From positions 1 to 33,715 of the forward strand of contig JAUCBJ010008911.1 in NCBI GenBank assembly GCA_032718475.1: a stretch of 33,715 bases of DNA, given 5' to 3'. The notes under the pieces were generated by a model, which saw nothing but the letters and a program-made list of their open reading frames with translations, ran no database searches and was not told the DNA's origin. A program made the translations under genes and the position numbers. Below, in pieces: positions 1 through 8,695 of the stretch (positions are counted from its first letter, which is position 1; each line of letters opens with the position of its first letter). This stretch comes from Nemertoderma westbladi. Lineage: Eukaryota; Xenacoelomorpha; Nemertodermatida; Nemertodermatidae.

Positions 1-85
1 CATTCACATGTGAATGAACCAAGAGTATTTGTGCAGCTGGCATCAATGTGGCAGTTATGAGTATTGGTATTACATTCATCAATAT
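1..85 (-). CDS. cbEGF-domain exon (partial, runs off the left edge)
   Basis: Read on the minus strand from a CTGCAG acceptor ending at 86, this exon opens with the calcium-binding EGF signature DIDEC and continues to GSFTCEC, where the window ends. Five of the six expected EGF cysteines are visible. The segment [10 protein letters not shown] fits the aspartate/asparagine hydroxylation consensus C-x-[DN]-x4-[FY]-x-C. The exon starts in phase 1, with the G of the first Asp codon supplied by the previous exon, as usual for cbEGF exons. cbEGF modules form rod-like Ca2+-stabilised arrays in extracellular matrix or receptor proteins (fibrillin, fibropellin and Notch types). It differs from the exon at 1714-1798 at 5 of 85 bases, so the two are a recent duplicate. 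I cannot name the gene. Confidence 0.88.
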   Translation of the reverse strand, partial: MLMNVIPILITATLMPAAQILLVHSHVN

Positions 86-470
86 CTGCAGCATAACATA
101 TATTGTTACTAATTAATTAAATATAAAGTGTATTCTGTATACTGTATAGTATATAGCCTACTGCACGTGTGTTTGTCTTTCAAATAACCCTTTTAGGTAC
201 CTGTGATGCAATAAATTTATACATATAATGGGCAAGAAGGCTCTTAAACAGTAAGCTTTAGTTAGAGTTTGTTGCCCAATTGCTCCATTTATTTGGATTA
301 ATAAACGTTAAAAAAATTATTGGTAAGCATTAATAAGACCAAAAGTTGAGATTTTTGAGTGACATTTAGAAACCACCAATTCAATAGTCTCCCACTCGAG
401 GTCTACATGTTTAAACTTTAAATGTTACTACTACACCTTTTCAACATGTATTTCTGGAAACATCACATTG

Positions 471-690
471 ATTTCAGAAAGATCTATTTGGGTTTCAGTT
501 TTTTTAATTTTGATTTCATAATGTTACAATTTGATTTCAATAAATCTATTTCGATTTCGGTAAATTCAAAGTAGATTTCAGTATTCGGTTTTATGAAGTT
601 TCATAAACGTCCCGTTTGATTTTCAGAAAATTATGTTCGATTTCAAATTTCCTTTCGAATTTCCGATTTTTCATTTGAATTTCAGAAAGA
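471..690. repeat. Degenerate GATTTC/ATTTC motif array
   Basis: The motif GATTTC or TTTC occurs more than ten times in about 220 bp, irregularly spaced (GATTTCAG, GATTTCAT, GATTTCAA, GATTTCGG). In style it resembles the subterminal motif clusters of the hAT element later in this window, but I could not find inverted termini or a target duplication around it. Confidence 0.5.
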
Positions 691-1159
691 AGACAATGGA
701 ATACCTACAAAACTGCAATAATGGCACTAACAAACAAATAATTTGCAATTCTATGATGATGAAAATTATCATAGAATGTATGCTATCAAGTATGCTGTCT
801 CCCCTTGTGAATTCTCTCTACATTTCCTGGCTTGGTCTCCTGAGAATCCCTTCAGCTGCGGGGCGAAACCTACCGATCAGCTGGCTGCTTTCAGCTGATC
901 ACTGATTGCATGCAACGTCTAGGTCGTGTTGCTTTTTAGTTTTTTACATACTTCGGTACTGACATACCTACCGGTACCAGTAAGGTTTTTTACTTCACGT
1001 GATTGATAAATAAATAAATATAATTCGTAATTATTGGTTACTCAAGCTTCTACTTCAATAATGAAAATTATAAGATTCTATAATTCAATTATATTTTTTG
1101 AAATCAAAGTAATGTTTTCTGAAATACATGTGGAAAAGGTGTAGACCACTACCTGTGAC

Positions 1160-1545
1160 TTTCAAAGTGAACTGTCAAAATTTTGGTCTTTTTGGACTTA
1201 ATAAAAAGACCAACACTAGAAGCAGTAGCCTGTTCTAATGAGCTGAAGAGCCGTTGGGCTCCCTCTAGTGATTCTGAGAGTACTCCTAAGTCATCAGCAA
1301 AGTCTAGATCAGTTAGGTACGTGGCAGGATTTCTTCGACTTCGGGAGCCAGTAGGTGGAGTTACCAACACCCCATCATCATTATGATGATCTGAGGACAT
1401 GCTTAAATAGAACATAGACGACCACAATGAATAAGAATGGTGCAAGTGTGTCTCCCTGGAGGTACTCCCCAACTTCGAATGGAGCTGTGTCACCATCAAC
1501 AGTAGACACAAATGTTGTCGAACCATCGTATACTGATCTGATTGC
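1160..1545 (-). pseudogene. Non-LTR retrotransposon (LINE) RT fragment
   Basis: The minus strand encodes part of a LINE reverse transcriptase: RSVYDG, STVDGDT, QGDTLAPFLF (the family's QG motif region), then LDFADD, the catalytic [FY]ADD box, followed by a C-terminal segment ending near KSKKTKIL. Several reading-frame breaks separate these parts. The first half is nearly the same sequence as the copy near 31020-31140, so both belong to one family. Similarity stops abruptly near 1545. It lies in the intron of the EGF gene in the same orientation. The clade (CR1-, jockey- or L2-like) cannot be fixed from this fragment. Confidence 0.85.
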
Positions 1546-1675
1546 TCCATCTGCACTTGTAAAGTTTGCCGCTAGAGAGCAAAATATCTTAAAGTGAAAA
1601 CAGTATATATTTTCGTTATTAGTTTATAAGGGACATTAGCAGATATATAAAATACTGTATGCTAACATAACTTAC

Positions 1676-1798
1676 CAGTGCATGATACACCATCACCAGA
1701 ATAGCCGTTATTACATTCACATGTGAATGAACCAATAGTATTTGTGCACCTGGCATCAATGTGGCAGTTATCAGGATTGGTATAACATTCATCAATAT
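1676..1798 (-). CDS. cbEGF-domain exon (complete)
   Basis: This is a 123-bp (41-codon) minus-strand exon between a CTGCAG acceptor (ending at 1799) and a GTAAG donor (starting at 1675), phase 1 at both ends, which is the classic symmetrical cbEGF exon. The translated module starts DIDEC, has six cysteines in EGF spacing, contains the hydroxylation consensus CTNTIGSFTC, and ends GYSGDGVSCT. It would be one Ca2+-binding EGF repeat of a secreted or membrane extracellular protein. It sits upstream, in gene direction, of its near-copy at 1-85. The gene cannot be named from two exons, and no other exon was recognised in the window. Confidence 0.93.
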
Positions 1799-1840
1799 CT
1801 GCAGCATATTATATATAGTAACTAATTAATTAAATATAAA
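1799..1840. repeat. Duplicated intron flank (copy of 86-127)
   Basis: Bases 1799-1840 closely match 86-127, ending in the shared TACTAATTAATTAAATATAAA-like block. The similarity therefore extends about 42 bp beyond the exon into the upstream intron and then stops sharply. This shows that the exon was copied together with flanking intron. The break at 1841 may be the duplication edge or the start of the foreign sequence that follows. Confidence 0.8.
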
Positions 1841-1854
1841 TACGAAAAACCACC

Positions 1855-2133
1855 ATGTACAAAGGGATGTCTATAGATGAACAAAACGAGCATGATGGAT
1901 CGCAAACCAGTTCGCGGGAACTGGACATGGTAAGTTTGACTGGAAGCCAAGAGAACATTATTAGGAGTATAGGAGGACACATGGCCCAGATTACTCGAAA
2001 TTTCGGAGAAGGTTTTCGCGTTTTGCGCGAATTAACTGCCCCGATGTCGAGATACGAGTTCTACACTTTACAGGTAAGGATAGAAAGTAGGGTACATGCC
2101 TCCATAGATAAACTTAAAGGTTTGAGTGTTTAG
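1855..2133 (+). CDS. Unrecognised small ORF (92 aa)
   Basis: An ATG in a strong context (ACCACCATG) opens a 92-codon frame that begins MYKGMSIDEQNEHDGSQ. It is mostly hydrophilic, with no signal peptide or membrane segment. A GTAAG at 2074 could be a splice donor. I do not recognise the protein. Its position just upstream of the BEL/Pao gag and of the first GRLASLP palindrome makes a degraded 5' part of a retroelement plausible. It may also be a chance ORF. Confidence 0.35.
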   Translation: MYKGMSIDEQNEHDGSQTSSRELDMVSLTGSQENIIRSIGGHMAQITRNFGEGFRVLRELTAPMSRYEFYTLQVRIESRVHASIDKLKGLSV

Positions 2134-2259
2134 AGAGAGAGAGTTTAAAGAGTTGAGTGGCTACAACTTTATTCAAGTAAAGATAATTGAGAAGTTTGTA
2201 AGTGCAAGGGAAAGCCTCATTCATTTTAAGTCAGTTGTAGAATTGACTCAATGAGAAAA

Positions 2260-2587
2260 ACTTGATCAACTGATGGGTGAGTCTGTTTCCGACACGTTGT
2301 TGCAACCCGAAGACGAATAAGAACTATACTGCCTGGACGGGAGGTTAGAGACGCTCACCAATTTTCTTCGTAGATGCGGCATACCGATCGAAGAACCGGA
2401 AGTCGAACCGCGAGGGACGATGGAAGTTCTAACTACGGAAGGCTCGCGAGCCTTCCGTACATTTACAGTACAAATTAAACGCATTTGTAAAAACTGGACA
2501 GAATGTAAATTAGCGGAGAAATTCTATATTAAAAGAGACAGACCAACACTCAACACCCAATACCTAAAAGAACACGATGCGGGGTGG
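2260..2587 (+). pseudogene. Degenerate coding remnant carrying the first palindrome
   Basis: A plus-strand frame reads through LETLTNFLRRCGIPIEEPEV and on to KLAEKFYIKRDRPTLN before a stop near 2587, with stops upstream. The end (IKRDRPTLN) vaguely recalls the E...N tail of GIY-YIG nucleases in Penelope-like elements, but the catalytic start of that domain is not visible, so I do not assign it. The palindrome at 2434-2459 lies inside. The base composition resembles the BEL region rather than the AT-rich flanks. Confidence 0.3.
2434..2459. repeat. GRLASLP palindrome copy 1 (perfect 26-bp palindrome)
   Basis: The core GGAAGGCTCGCGAGCCTTCC (2437-2456) is extended by TAC/GTA to a perfect 26-bp palindrome. 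It is the only copy that is self-complementary without mismatch. One plus-strand frame reads GRLASLP. Confidence 0.9.
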
Positions 2588-2630
2588 TGAGAATTAACTT
2601 TTATACAGTAGTTCCAGTTCCAATTATCTT

Positions 2631-2650
2631 GGGGGGGGGGGGGGGGGGGG
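2631..2650. repeat. Poly-G tract (20 G)
   Basis: Twenty consecutive G residues lie in an otherwise AT-rich 300-bp non-coding stretch (2590-2890) between the degenerate ORFs and the BEL gag. I see no other gene in that stretch. Confidence 0.95.
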
Positions 2651-2892
2651 TAGGTGCAACCTAGATACCTACCGGTAGCAGTATTTTTGTCATTGGTGCA
2701 GTAGTTGTCAGTAGTATTAATAGTTTCTAGTATCCTTACCGGTTAGACGCATAGTTGATTACTGCTTGTTAAAGGCCTGTTGGCTGAAATATAATAGCAT
2801 TAGTATTATTATATACCAATTACGTGATATAGACCACATTCAACTTATATAACTATGATTGCTCCTGTAACCTGGGCGATGAATTATCTTAG

Positions 2893-3132
2893 AAGAAAGC
2901 AGCATCCGAAGCTCATGCCGAGTTAAAGGCACGACAAATAAGAGCTCGTTTAACTGTACAGGAGGCGGAGTTAGCAGCGCAACAACAGGCGGCCAACCGA
3001 CGCAAAAGGGAGATGCAACTCCAATTCAAACTAAACCGTAGATCACGGGAGTTAGACATGGACGAGCTGGACATGACTTGTCTGCCCTGGATCGCTTGGA
3101 AATTCGACATCGCAAAATTCAGAAGCGAATAG
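2893..3132 (+). pseudogene. BEL/Pao gag, N-terminal coiled-coil segment
   Basis: An open stretch of about 79 codons, rich in Ala, Glu, Gln, Arg and Lys (KKAASEAHAELKARQ and onward), has the heptad-like character of a coiled coil and ends at TAG 3130-3132. Such helices are usual at the start of BEL/Pao Gag, where they help Gag self-association. No ATG start in this frame is evident, because the 5' end is degraded. Confidence 0.65.
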
Positions 3133-3567
3133 AAGAATGAAGCGTAGGAGTGATCGAATGAGGAGAGGAATTCATTGAGGATTACTGTAAACGTTTTCCC
3201 CAGGTTATTCCTATGCTCAAACCTATGACTCCGATGGAACCGATTATAGTTGTAAAGACAAAGGAGATATTGTCTGTGTGTTGGACTCAAAGTAACAGGT
3301 TTGTTATGTTGGAGTCGATTCCGCAACCACGAGCGACTTCATCGCCGATTTTAGCAGGTAAGGTAAGTAGTCCACCTACCATAAGCCGTAGCTTACTTGT
3401 AGAAAGAGACGAACCCGCGTTTATGACAATTAAACATGTAAATAAGCCGTTACCAGTTAAAACTTTAACGTGCTGCGTGAACCCAGTCATTTATAGACCG
3501 ACAACGGCTAAACCGGAGCTCTTTATTCGACCTGATACACATTGTGGAACGAAACCTACAACTTCGT

Positions 3568-3587
3568 GGAAGGCTTGCGAGCCTACC
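3568..3587. repeat. GRLASLP palindrome copy 2
   Basis: The sequence is GGAAGGCTTGCGAGCCTACC, the commonest form. It shares the downstream bases GAACGAC with copy 3. In the long open frame it reads WKACEPTE; the GRLASLPND reading is in another frame, which indicates a local frameshift after insertion. Confidence 0.92.
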
Positions 3588-3608
3588 GAACGACAATGGA
3601 CTAACTTT

Positions 3609-3625
3609 GTGGGTAGTACCCACAG
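3609..3625. repeat. Short perfect hairpin between palindrome copies 2 and 3
   Basis: TGTGGGTAGTACCCACA has perfect 8-base arms around a single central G. It is not related in sequence to the GRLASLP palindrome. Confidence 0.7.
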
Positions 3626-3659
3626 GTTAGAACAGTACTTATCGAACATACGACTTTGG

Positions 3660-3679
3660 GGAAGGCTTGCGAGCCTACC
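3660..3679. repeat. GRLASLP palindrome copy 3
   Basis: GGAAGGCTTGCGAGCCTACC is in frame within the 3213-3962 ORF and encodes GRLASLP. It is followed by GAACGAC as in copy 2, 92 bp upstream. Confidence 0.95.
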
Positions 3680-3889
3680 GAACGACGAAGAACCGTGGAT
3701 TCCAAAGAAAAGCGAATGCGGCCGACGAAATTTACACGCCGCACGTGAATTCGCCAACCACCGTATCCCGACAACAGCGACTCATCCAGTGATTCAGAGT
3801 CGACGGAATGGGAAATATTCCATACTGGAGTGGCAGCGGATTATAAACAAGAGGAGAGATCGACAAATCCATACATCGACAATCCTCCA

Positions 3890-4804
3890 TGAGATACGCC
3901 CGCTCAGAAACCCACGTTGCAACCGGCCGAGGAGATTATCACTAGACAGCTCACCGAAGTAATGCGACCTGTAGCGGACCGACTGGCTCAGATCGAAGAG
4001 CGGCTCGAAGCTCCATCATCGGATCGATCACGGACCAGCATGGAATTGGAACGACCTAGACCACATTGACCACCATATAGAGAACCGGAGGCCAGTCAAA
4101 CTCCGAACCATCGAGTAGACGATCCCGTTAACCTTTCCTACCGACGAACAACGCGCGGACGGGAATGACTGGACGCTATTACCGAACAGGGACATGGACA
4201 GTTGGACTTAGTCAACGAGATTGCTAAGTTTGCAGCCAGACACGGATTACCGGCACAGCAACCGCCGAAGTTTTCTGGCAACACAAAACACTGGCGTACG
4301 CTGGTAGACTATGTAGAGTCCCAGATCGCTATGTGTGCCTCCACCTCGACGGAGAAGTTTAATTACTTGCTCCAAGTTCTATCTGGTGAGCCAAAAAGAT
4401 TAGCGGAGACCTCCATCGGTGTTCCGAATGCCTTTGAGTTGGCATACAACTGTTTGTTTTCCATATACGGTGGCAACGTAGCCATGGCTAAATCTATTAT
4501 AGAAGACCTCTGTAGAGTTGGACCTATTTCGAAACCAATCGATCTTCTACGACTCGCGGATGAGATAAAAAACGCTATAGGGACTTTACGGTCCATCGGT
4601 CAACTCGAGTATGCCAACATGCCGACAGTTCTAATTAGGATCATCGGCAGACTCCATCATCGGTTACGCCGAGAATGGCGACAGATAGAGTACCAGTATG
4701 AAGAGGCTGGCGGGCTACTGAAACTCACCGACGTTTACCAGTTGATCTCACGACGCGGGAGGCTGTGGTTGAGACCATGTCTAACTATACGGACCACCAC
4801 ATAG
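3890..4804 (+). pseudogene. BEL/Pao gag core (DUF1759-like)
   Basis: After a helical stretch (EEIITRQLTEVMRPVADRLA) the frame from 4202 to 4804 carries the Gag core: PPKFSGNTKHWRTLVDYVES, then NYLLQVLSGEPKRLAE, then ELAYNCLFSIYGG. This is the pattern of the DUF1759/gag-polypeptide family of BEL/Pao elements, with the P-x-F-x-G-x3-W box and a downstream L-x-G motif. Gag would form the intracellular particle that packages the element's RNA. Frame breaks precede and follow it, and a stop (TAG) at 4802-4804 interrupts the link to the zinc knuckle. Confidence 0.88.
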
Positions 4805-5215
4805 CGGCAGAAGGAATAGCTATTGTTGCACCGAATCGGACCAAGCAACTTCCGACGAACGCGAAAGCCGTGACCTATACAACCCCAACGGTCACTCCCA
4901 AGGTTCTGACGCCTATCGGCACCAAACAGCCACGACAACAGTTGCTGGCAGATTTTGTGGGATGCCCATACTGCGAGCGGAACGGCGGAAGATATAGCGG
5001 ACACAAGCTATGCACATGGATGTCGCGCTTTTAAAGATTTAGGAGTTGAGGAAAGATGACTCCAGATTCGCCCATTGGATTCTTGTTGGAGATGTACCAT
5101 GCCTGGACACGTCCGGAAGGACTGCCCAAAAGATGACACATGTCCTCTGTGCGGACGTAACCATGACGCATTAGTCCACACAATCCCTACTCAACACTCC
5201 AACTAAGCGCTTTCG
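4805..5215 (+). pseudogene. BEL/Pao gag C-terminus with CCHC zinc knuckle
   Basis: The region contains GCPYCERNGG and then, near 5088-5190, CWRCTMPGHVRKDCP, a C-x2-C-x4-H-x4-C zinc knuckle, followed by TCPLCGRNHDALVH. This is the usual nucleocapsid-like end of BEL/Pao Gag, which binds element RNA. The reading frame is interrupted by TGA codons and shifts. Confidence 0.85.
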
Positions 5216-6209
5216 ACGAGAGTATCCCAATAAATTGGCTAGATGCGACGCGCTTTATAGAGAGTGCGCACCGCGCCAAATCCGTACTTTCTATACCGAT
5301 TGTATGGATCAATCAGGATCGTCGGACGAGGAAGAGGAGGAAGATGATACATTTTATGTGCATGCAGGAGAAGAACAACCATCTATAACATTCCTTACAT
5401 ACAACCAGTTGAAAGGGTTTAGCGTGATACCAATTAAGATCACAGGAACCTGAGGGAGCAAGCGTATATACGCTATCTTAGACTCTGCGTCGTTACATAG
5501 TTACCTTCACGAACAAGTAGCCGACATAGTTACGGACATGAGCCAAGGTAAGACTGCTCAGTATACAGTTAGTAGTATGCATGGTAAAAGGGCAATACCT
5601 GTGACTAGAGTAAAATTAACCTTAGATACTCTTCTTTCCAAAGCGGAACACATCAAGGAGGAATGCTCACTACTTCTGGTAAGGAACTTGACCTTTGCGG
5701 CCACAAAGGACTTTAGTAACCTGCTCGGTTCTGTGCCAGAGCAATCCCTGGAAGACCGTAAGTATTTCCGACATCTTGGAATACCGGAATGTCCTGTTAA
5801 TTATCGCTCAATTGTGATGTTAATTTGGAAGGGCCAGTTTAACTTGAATCAAGTATGGGAGACATGCCCATCTGTGATAGCAGCGGGCAACCCTTACGCA
5901 TATAGAACTCCCATAGGTTGGTATACTAGAGTGCCTGTGCATTCACTAGAGGTAAGTGATCAGAAGGACAACGTCTTGAGCACGTGTAGTTTGCTGACTA
6001 CCATGATAGCTAATTCTCCTTCACACTCCTGTGGTCCAATTGTACAGACAGTATTACGACAGAGTTACGTCGTTACCGACACTGACGTAACAGATCTGGA
6101 CGAGACCACACGGACCTCTAACATACAGCTACTTGCAGCGAAACAGGTTGTATCGACCACCGAAGACCAAAGGGTTGTTGCTGTGGATAACTCGATGAAC
6201 GAGGATTTT

Positions 6210-6229
6210 GGAAGGCTTGCGAGCCTACC
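6210..6229. repeat. GRLASLP palindrome copy 4
   Basis: GGAAGGCTTGCGAGCCTACC is in frame in the 5538-6695 ORF. The minus strand here also reads GRLASLP. Confidence 0.95.
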
Positions 6230-6287
6230 GACAAATCTGAAGGTCATTGACCCTATTCACCAAGCTTCGACACCGGTCGCTGATCTT

Positions 6288-6307
6288 GGAAGGCTTGCGA
6301 GTCTACT
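6288..6307. repeat. GRLASLP palindrome copy 5 (two substitutions)
   Basis: GGAAGGCTTGCGAGTCTACT is in frame as GRLASLL. The first change turns a stem G-C into a G-T pair, so the stem still pairs. The second is at the last base of the unit. Confidence 0.9.
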
Positions 6308-6365
6308 GACAGATCAAAAGGTTGTCGAACCACCTCAAGATGTTTCGATGCTGACTAGTGACACC

Positions 6366-6385
6366 AGAAGGCTTGCGAGCCTACC
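6366..6385. repeat. GRLASLP palindrome copy 6
   Basis: AGAAGGCTTGCGAGCCTACC is in frame as RRLASLP. It carries a single first-base change outside the inner stem. Copies 4, 5 and 6 start 78 bp apart, a regular spacing. Confidence 0.92.
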
Positions 6386-6534
6386 AGCCACATTGACACT
6401 AGCCACCGCAGCGGACGATGATGTAGACAAGGACTGTGGCGCAGTGCAAGCAGCGCTTGGCCGACTGCTGACTGAGAAGACCATTAAGTGGTTGGAACAG
6501 GACTCAGCAGAACCCGGTAGTTACGAGACCGCTA

Positions 6535-7260
6535 TGTCAGAACAGGAAAAACGGCCATTAAAGATTATGAAGGATACCATTCGCCAGACCGCGAATGGCC
6601 ACTACGAAGTTGGAATATTGTGGCGCCATGGACAACCTAAGCTCGTTAACAACTACCCACTTGCTTTGAGACTACTCAAGTCGATACGGCAGTGACTAGC
6701 GGCTGTTGCGTGATGAGACGGCCCATATGCAATACAACGCACAACTTCAGACGTATCTCCAAAAGGGATACGCCATTAGGATGACAAACCCTGAGGTAAC
6801 CACAGACCAAACATATTACCTGCCTTATCATTTTGTTCGACACCAAGACAAACCTGGCAAGGTGAGTGTAGTCAACGACTGCGCCGCACTTTACCAAGGG
6901 ATGTCTATGAATAGCAAATTGATGGACGGGCCGAATATGAATAATTACCTCATGGGAGTCCTAATGCGTTTCAGACAACGCAAGGTGGACTTCACCTGTG
7001 ACGTAGAGGCCATGTTTCGCCAGGTTAAAGCTTTGGAGCGGGACAGGGACAGTTTGAGGTTTCTTTGGTAACCGGACAGAAATTTAGATCTTCCGCCAGA
7101 AACTTACCAAATGCAGGTAAGAGTTTTCGGGGCCCGGACAGCCCACACTGCACCATGTATGCCCTAAAGCAGACTGCTTTAGACAGATGAGAACAATTTG
7201 ACCCAGAAGTAGTTCGGACAGTGGAGCGGGATTTTTACGTGGATGATGGCCTCAAGAGTT
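6535..7260 (+). pseudogene. BEL/Pao pol: reverse transcriptase
   Basis: Ordered RT motifs are visible. EQEKRPLKIM and NNYPLALRLLKSI mark the N-terminus. In 6706-7071, QTYLQKGYAIRM, then KVSVVNDCAALYQGMSMNSK (family form VV-D-SA-Y-G-S-N), then LMDGPNMNNYLMGVLMRFRQ, then CDVEAMFRQV carrying the first catalytic Asp. After a frame break comes the YVDD catalytic box at 7236-7247. The enzyme copies element RNA into DNA. Frame changes at about 6693-6706 and 7071-7140 inactivate it. The match to BEL/Pao RT rather than Gypsy or Copia rests on these motif forms. Confidence 0.93.
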
Positions 7261-8130
7261 GTGACACTCTGGAGCGTGCCAACTCCAAGATTGTCTTGCC
7301 GAGGGCGGGTGAAATTTGCTTCCAATAAATCCGAACTAGTGAACTCATTTGATCAGATGGACCGTAGTGGAGGTGACCTAGATTTAGATCTAGTACCTCT
7401 ACCTACGACCAAGGTATTTGGACTTAGTTGGGACCCGAACACCGATAACTTCAGGGTGCGAGTAAGGTCCAATGACCAGATGAGACCTCTCACCAAGAGG
7501 ACTTGCTTATCGACCATGAGTCGACTGTATAACCCACTGTGTTTTATCAGTCCAGTGATCCTACATACTAGGATCATACTCCGCAGCATTTCACAAGCCG
7601 GACTGGAATGGGATGATCCCATCCCAGAAAAGCTAGCCGAACAATGGAGGGACTGAGAAGCCCAACTGACTCGGAGCTTCACAGCTTCAGCGATGCTAGT
7701 AAGGATGGGCTGGGGTTACTTTATACCTTAGACGACAAGTGACTTCGGACAGCTACGAAGTATCTCTCGTTACTTCGAGGGCAAAAACAATGCCATTGAA
7801 GTACATGACAGTGCCTCGTGGAGAGCTACAAGCCGGGACGATATCCACCGATATTGTCAGTCTAGTTCAACGTGAGCTGGAGGCTAACTTGAAGGTCACA
7901 TATTGGACTGATGCGATGTTAGTACTTTGGTATATAAATAACGACACATTTCAGTTCAAGACTTTCGTAGCCAACAGATGGGCTGAAATACTGGACAATA
8001 CTGGCTCAAATAAAATTGGCGTCACTGTCCAGGGAAACTGAACCCAGCTGACATCGCGTCACGGGGAATGTTACCCATTGACTTTTGTAAACCGGACAAT
8101 AAGTCCTTTTGGTTTAAAGGACCAGACTTC
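7243..8130 (+). pseudogene. BEL/Pao pol: Peptidase_A17-like connection and RNase H
   Basis: The segment runs FASNKSELVNSF, then TTKVFGLSWDPNTDNF, typical of the region annotated as Peptidase_A17 in BEL/Pao pols. It continues with TKRTCLSTMSRLYNPLCFIS, then the RNase H box FSDAS (Asp codon 7692-7694), TVPRGELQAG, TYWTDAMLVLWYINN and the hallmark LNPADIASRGM near 8035-8070. RNase H would degrade the RNA strand after reverse transcription. The parts fall in different frames, with TGA stops near 7654 and 8039. Confidence 0.92.
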
Positions 8131-8282
8131 CTACAGTGACCATCGGACGAATAGCCACCGTTATTCGACGCACAACTAACACCATACCGGAGGGTGCCGA
8201 GATAAAAATCAACACTGTTGTCAAATCGAAAGCCAACGCCAAGGTCAAGAAGAAACAAGGATGGATGAAATCGAATGTCCTG

Positions 8283-8695
8283 GACATTAGACCAGACATT
8301 ACGCCAGACGTCTCACCAGACACTCGACCAGACGTACTAACGAATCTTTCGCCGGATGTTCTGTGGGAGATTTCACCAGACGTTTCGCTGGATTGTTCAC
8401 CAGATGTCTCGCCAGATTATTCACCAAAAGCGACACCATATTGTTTTCCAGATTATACGCCAAATTGCTTAATGGAGCTCTCGACAGATTGTCTACCGGA
8501 CGTCTCGCCAGACTTTCTACCAGACATCTCGACAGACTGTCCACCAGACTTTAGACCAGACACTCTGACAGAAGCTACACCAGACTTTCTACCGGATGTA
8601 TGACAAAATATTTAGCCGGATGTTCTGTGATATGTTTCACCAGACGTCTCACCAGACTGTTCGCCGGACACCTCACCAGACTCTACCAGACATAC
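8283..8695 (+). repeat. Coding 12-bp minisatellite (SPDV-type repeat) in pol
   Basis: About 30 or more degenerate copies of a 12-base unit of the form TCACCAGACGTC encode a 4-residue repeat, mostly [S/T/R/L]-P-D-[V/T/F/I/Y]. The ORF 8136-8603 ends inside it. The pattern continues with a frame change into the start of the 8596-9597 ORF, showing that the array was once longer in one frame. It sits between RNase H and integrase, where BEL/Pao pol normally has an unremarkable linker. Likely a flexible, acidic, proline-rich spacer created by replication slippage; its function is unknown. Confidence 0.9.

Larger units (their letters stand above)
86..1675 (-). other. Intron between the two cbEGF exons
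   Basis: This minus-strand intron runs from a GTAAG donor at 1675-1671 to a CTGCAG acceptor at 91-86, both joining phase-1 EGF exons. Bases 128-470 are AT-rich with no gene that I see. Bases 471-690 are a degenerate array of GATTTC/ATTTC motifs. Bases 690-1140 are unremarkable, with a CAGCTGATC-rich patch near 860-905. Bases 1160-1545 are a LINE fragment, described separately. Small ORFs here (for example 633-905 on the plus strand) run through the repeat array and show no recognisable protein. Confidence 0.75.
3213..3962 (+). pseudogene. BEL/Pao gag, middle region with two palindromes
   Basis: This 249-codon open frame is probably a mosaic of correct and shifted gag reading. Near 3770-3890 another frame gives an acidic serine-rich linker (DNSDSSSDSESTEWE) more typical of Gag, which suggests a frameshift inside. 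Two GRLASLP palindromes (3568-3587 and 3660-3679) occur. The second reads GRLASLPND in the open frame, while the first would read the same only in another frame. No catalytic motif is expected. Function is inferred from position only. Confidence 0.55.
5235..6540 (+). pseudogene. BEL/Pao pol: aspartic protease and linker
   Basis: Within frames 5235-5453 and 5538-6695, the protease active-site box reads AILDSASLHSYL around 5472-5507. Here D-S-A (Asp codon 5481-5483) corresponds to the family's D-[ST]-G/A. The box falls between the two open frames, separated by a TGA at 5451. Downstream sequence such as LLVRNLTF and the linker to RT carries three palindromes (6210, 6288 and 6366) reading in frame as GRLASLP, GRLASLL and RRLASLP. 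Such a protease would process the Gag-Pol polyprotein. Having three insertions in the linker rather than in a catalytic core suggests tolerance there. Confidence 0.85.

Noticed and set aside
633-905. 90-codon ORF in the EGF intron
   Set aside because: It reads through the GATTTC repeat array and unrelated downstream sequence; no domain.
1183-1386. Plus-strand 67-codon ORF
   Set aside because: Antisense of the LINE RT fragment; the minus strand carries the FADD motif.
2460-2587. A GIY-YIG nuclease end (IKRDRPTLN)
   Set aside because: The similarity is limited to a short tail, and no GIY, YIG or catalytic Arg segment lies upstream, so I left it as an unassigned coding remnant.
3491-3757. Minus-strand ORF containing GRLASLP
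   Set aside because: It is the antisense shadow of BEL gag; the peptide appears because the palindrome encodes the same heptapeptide on both strands.
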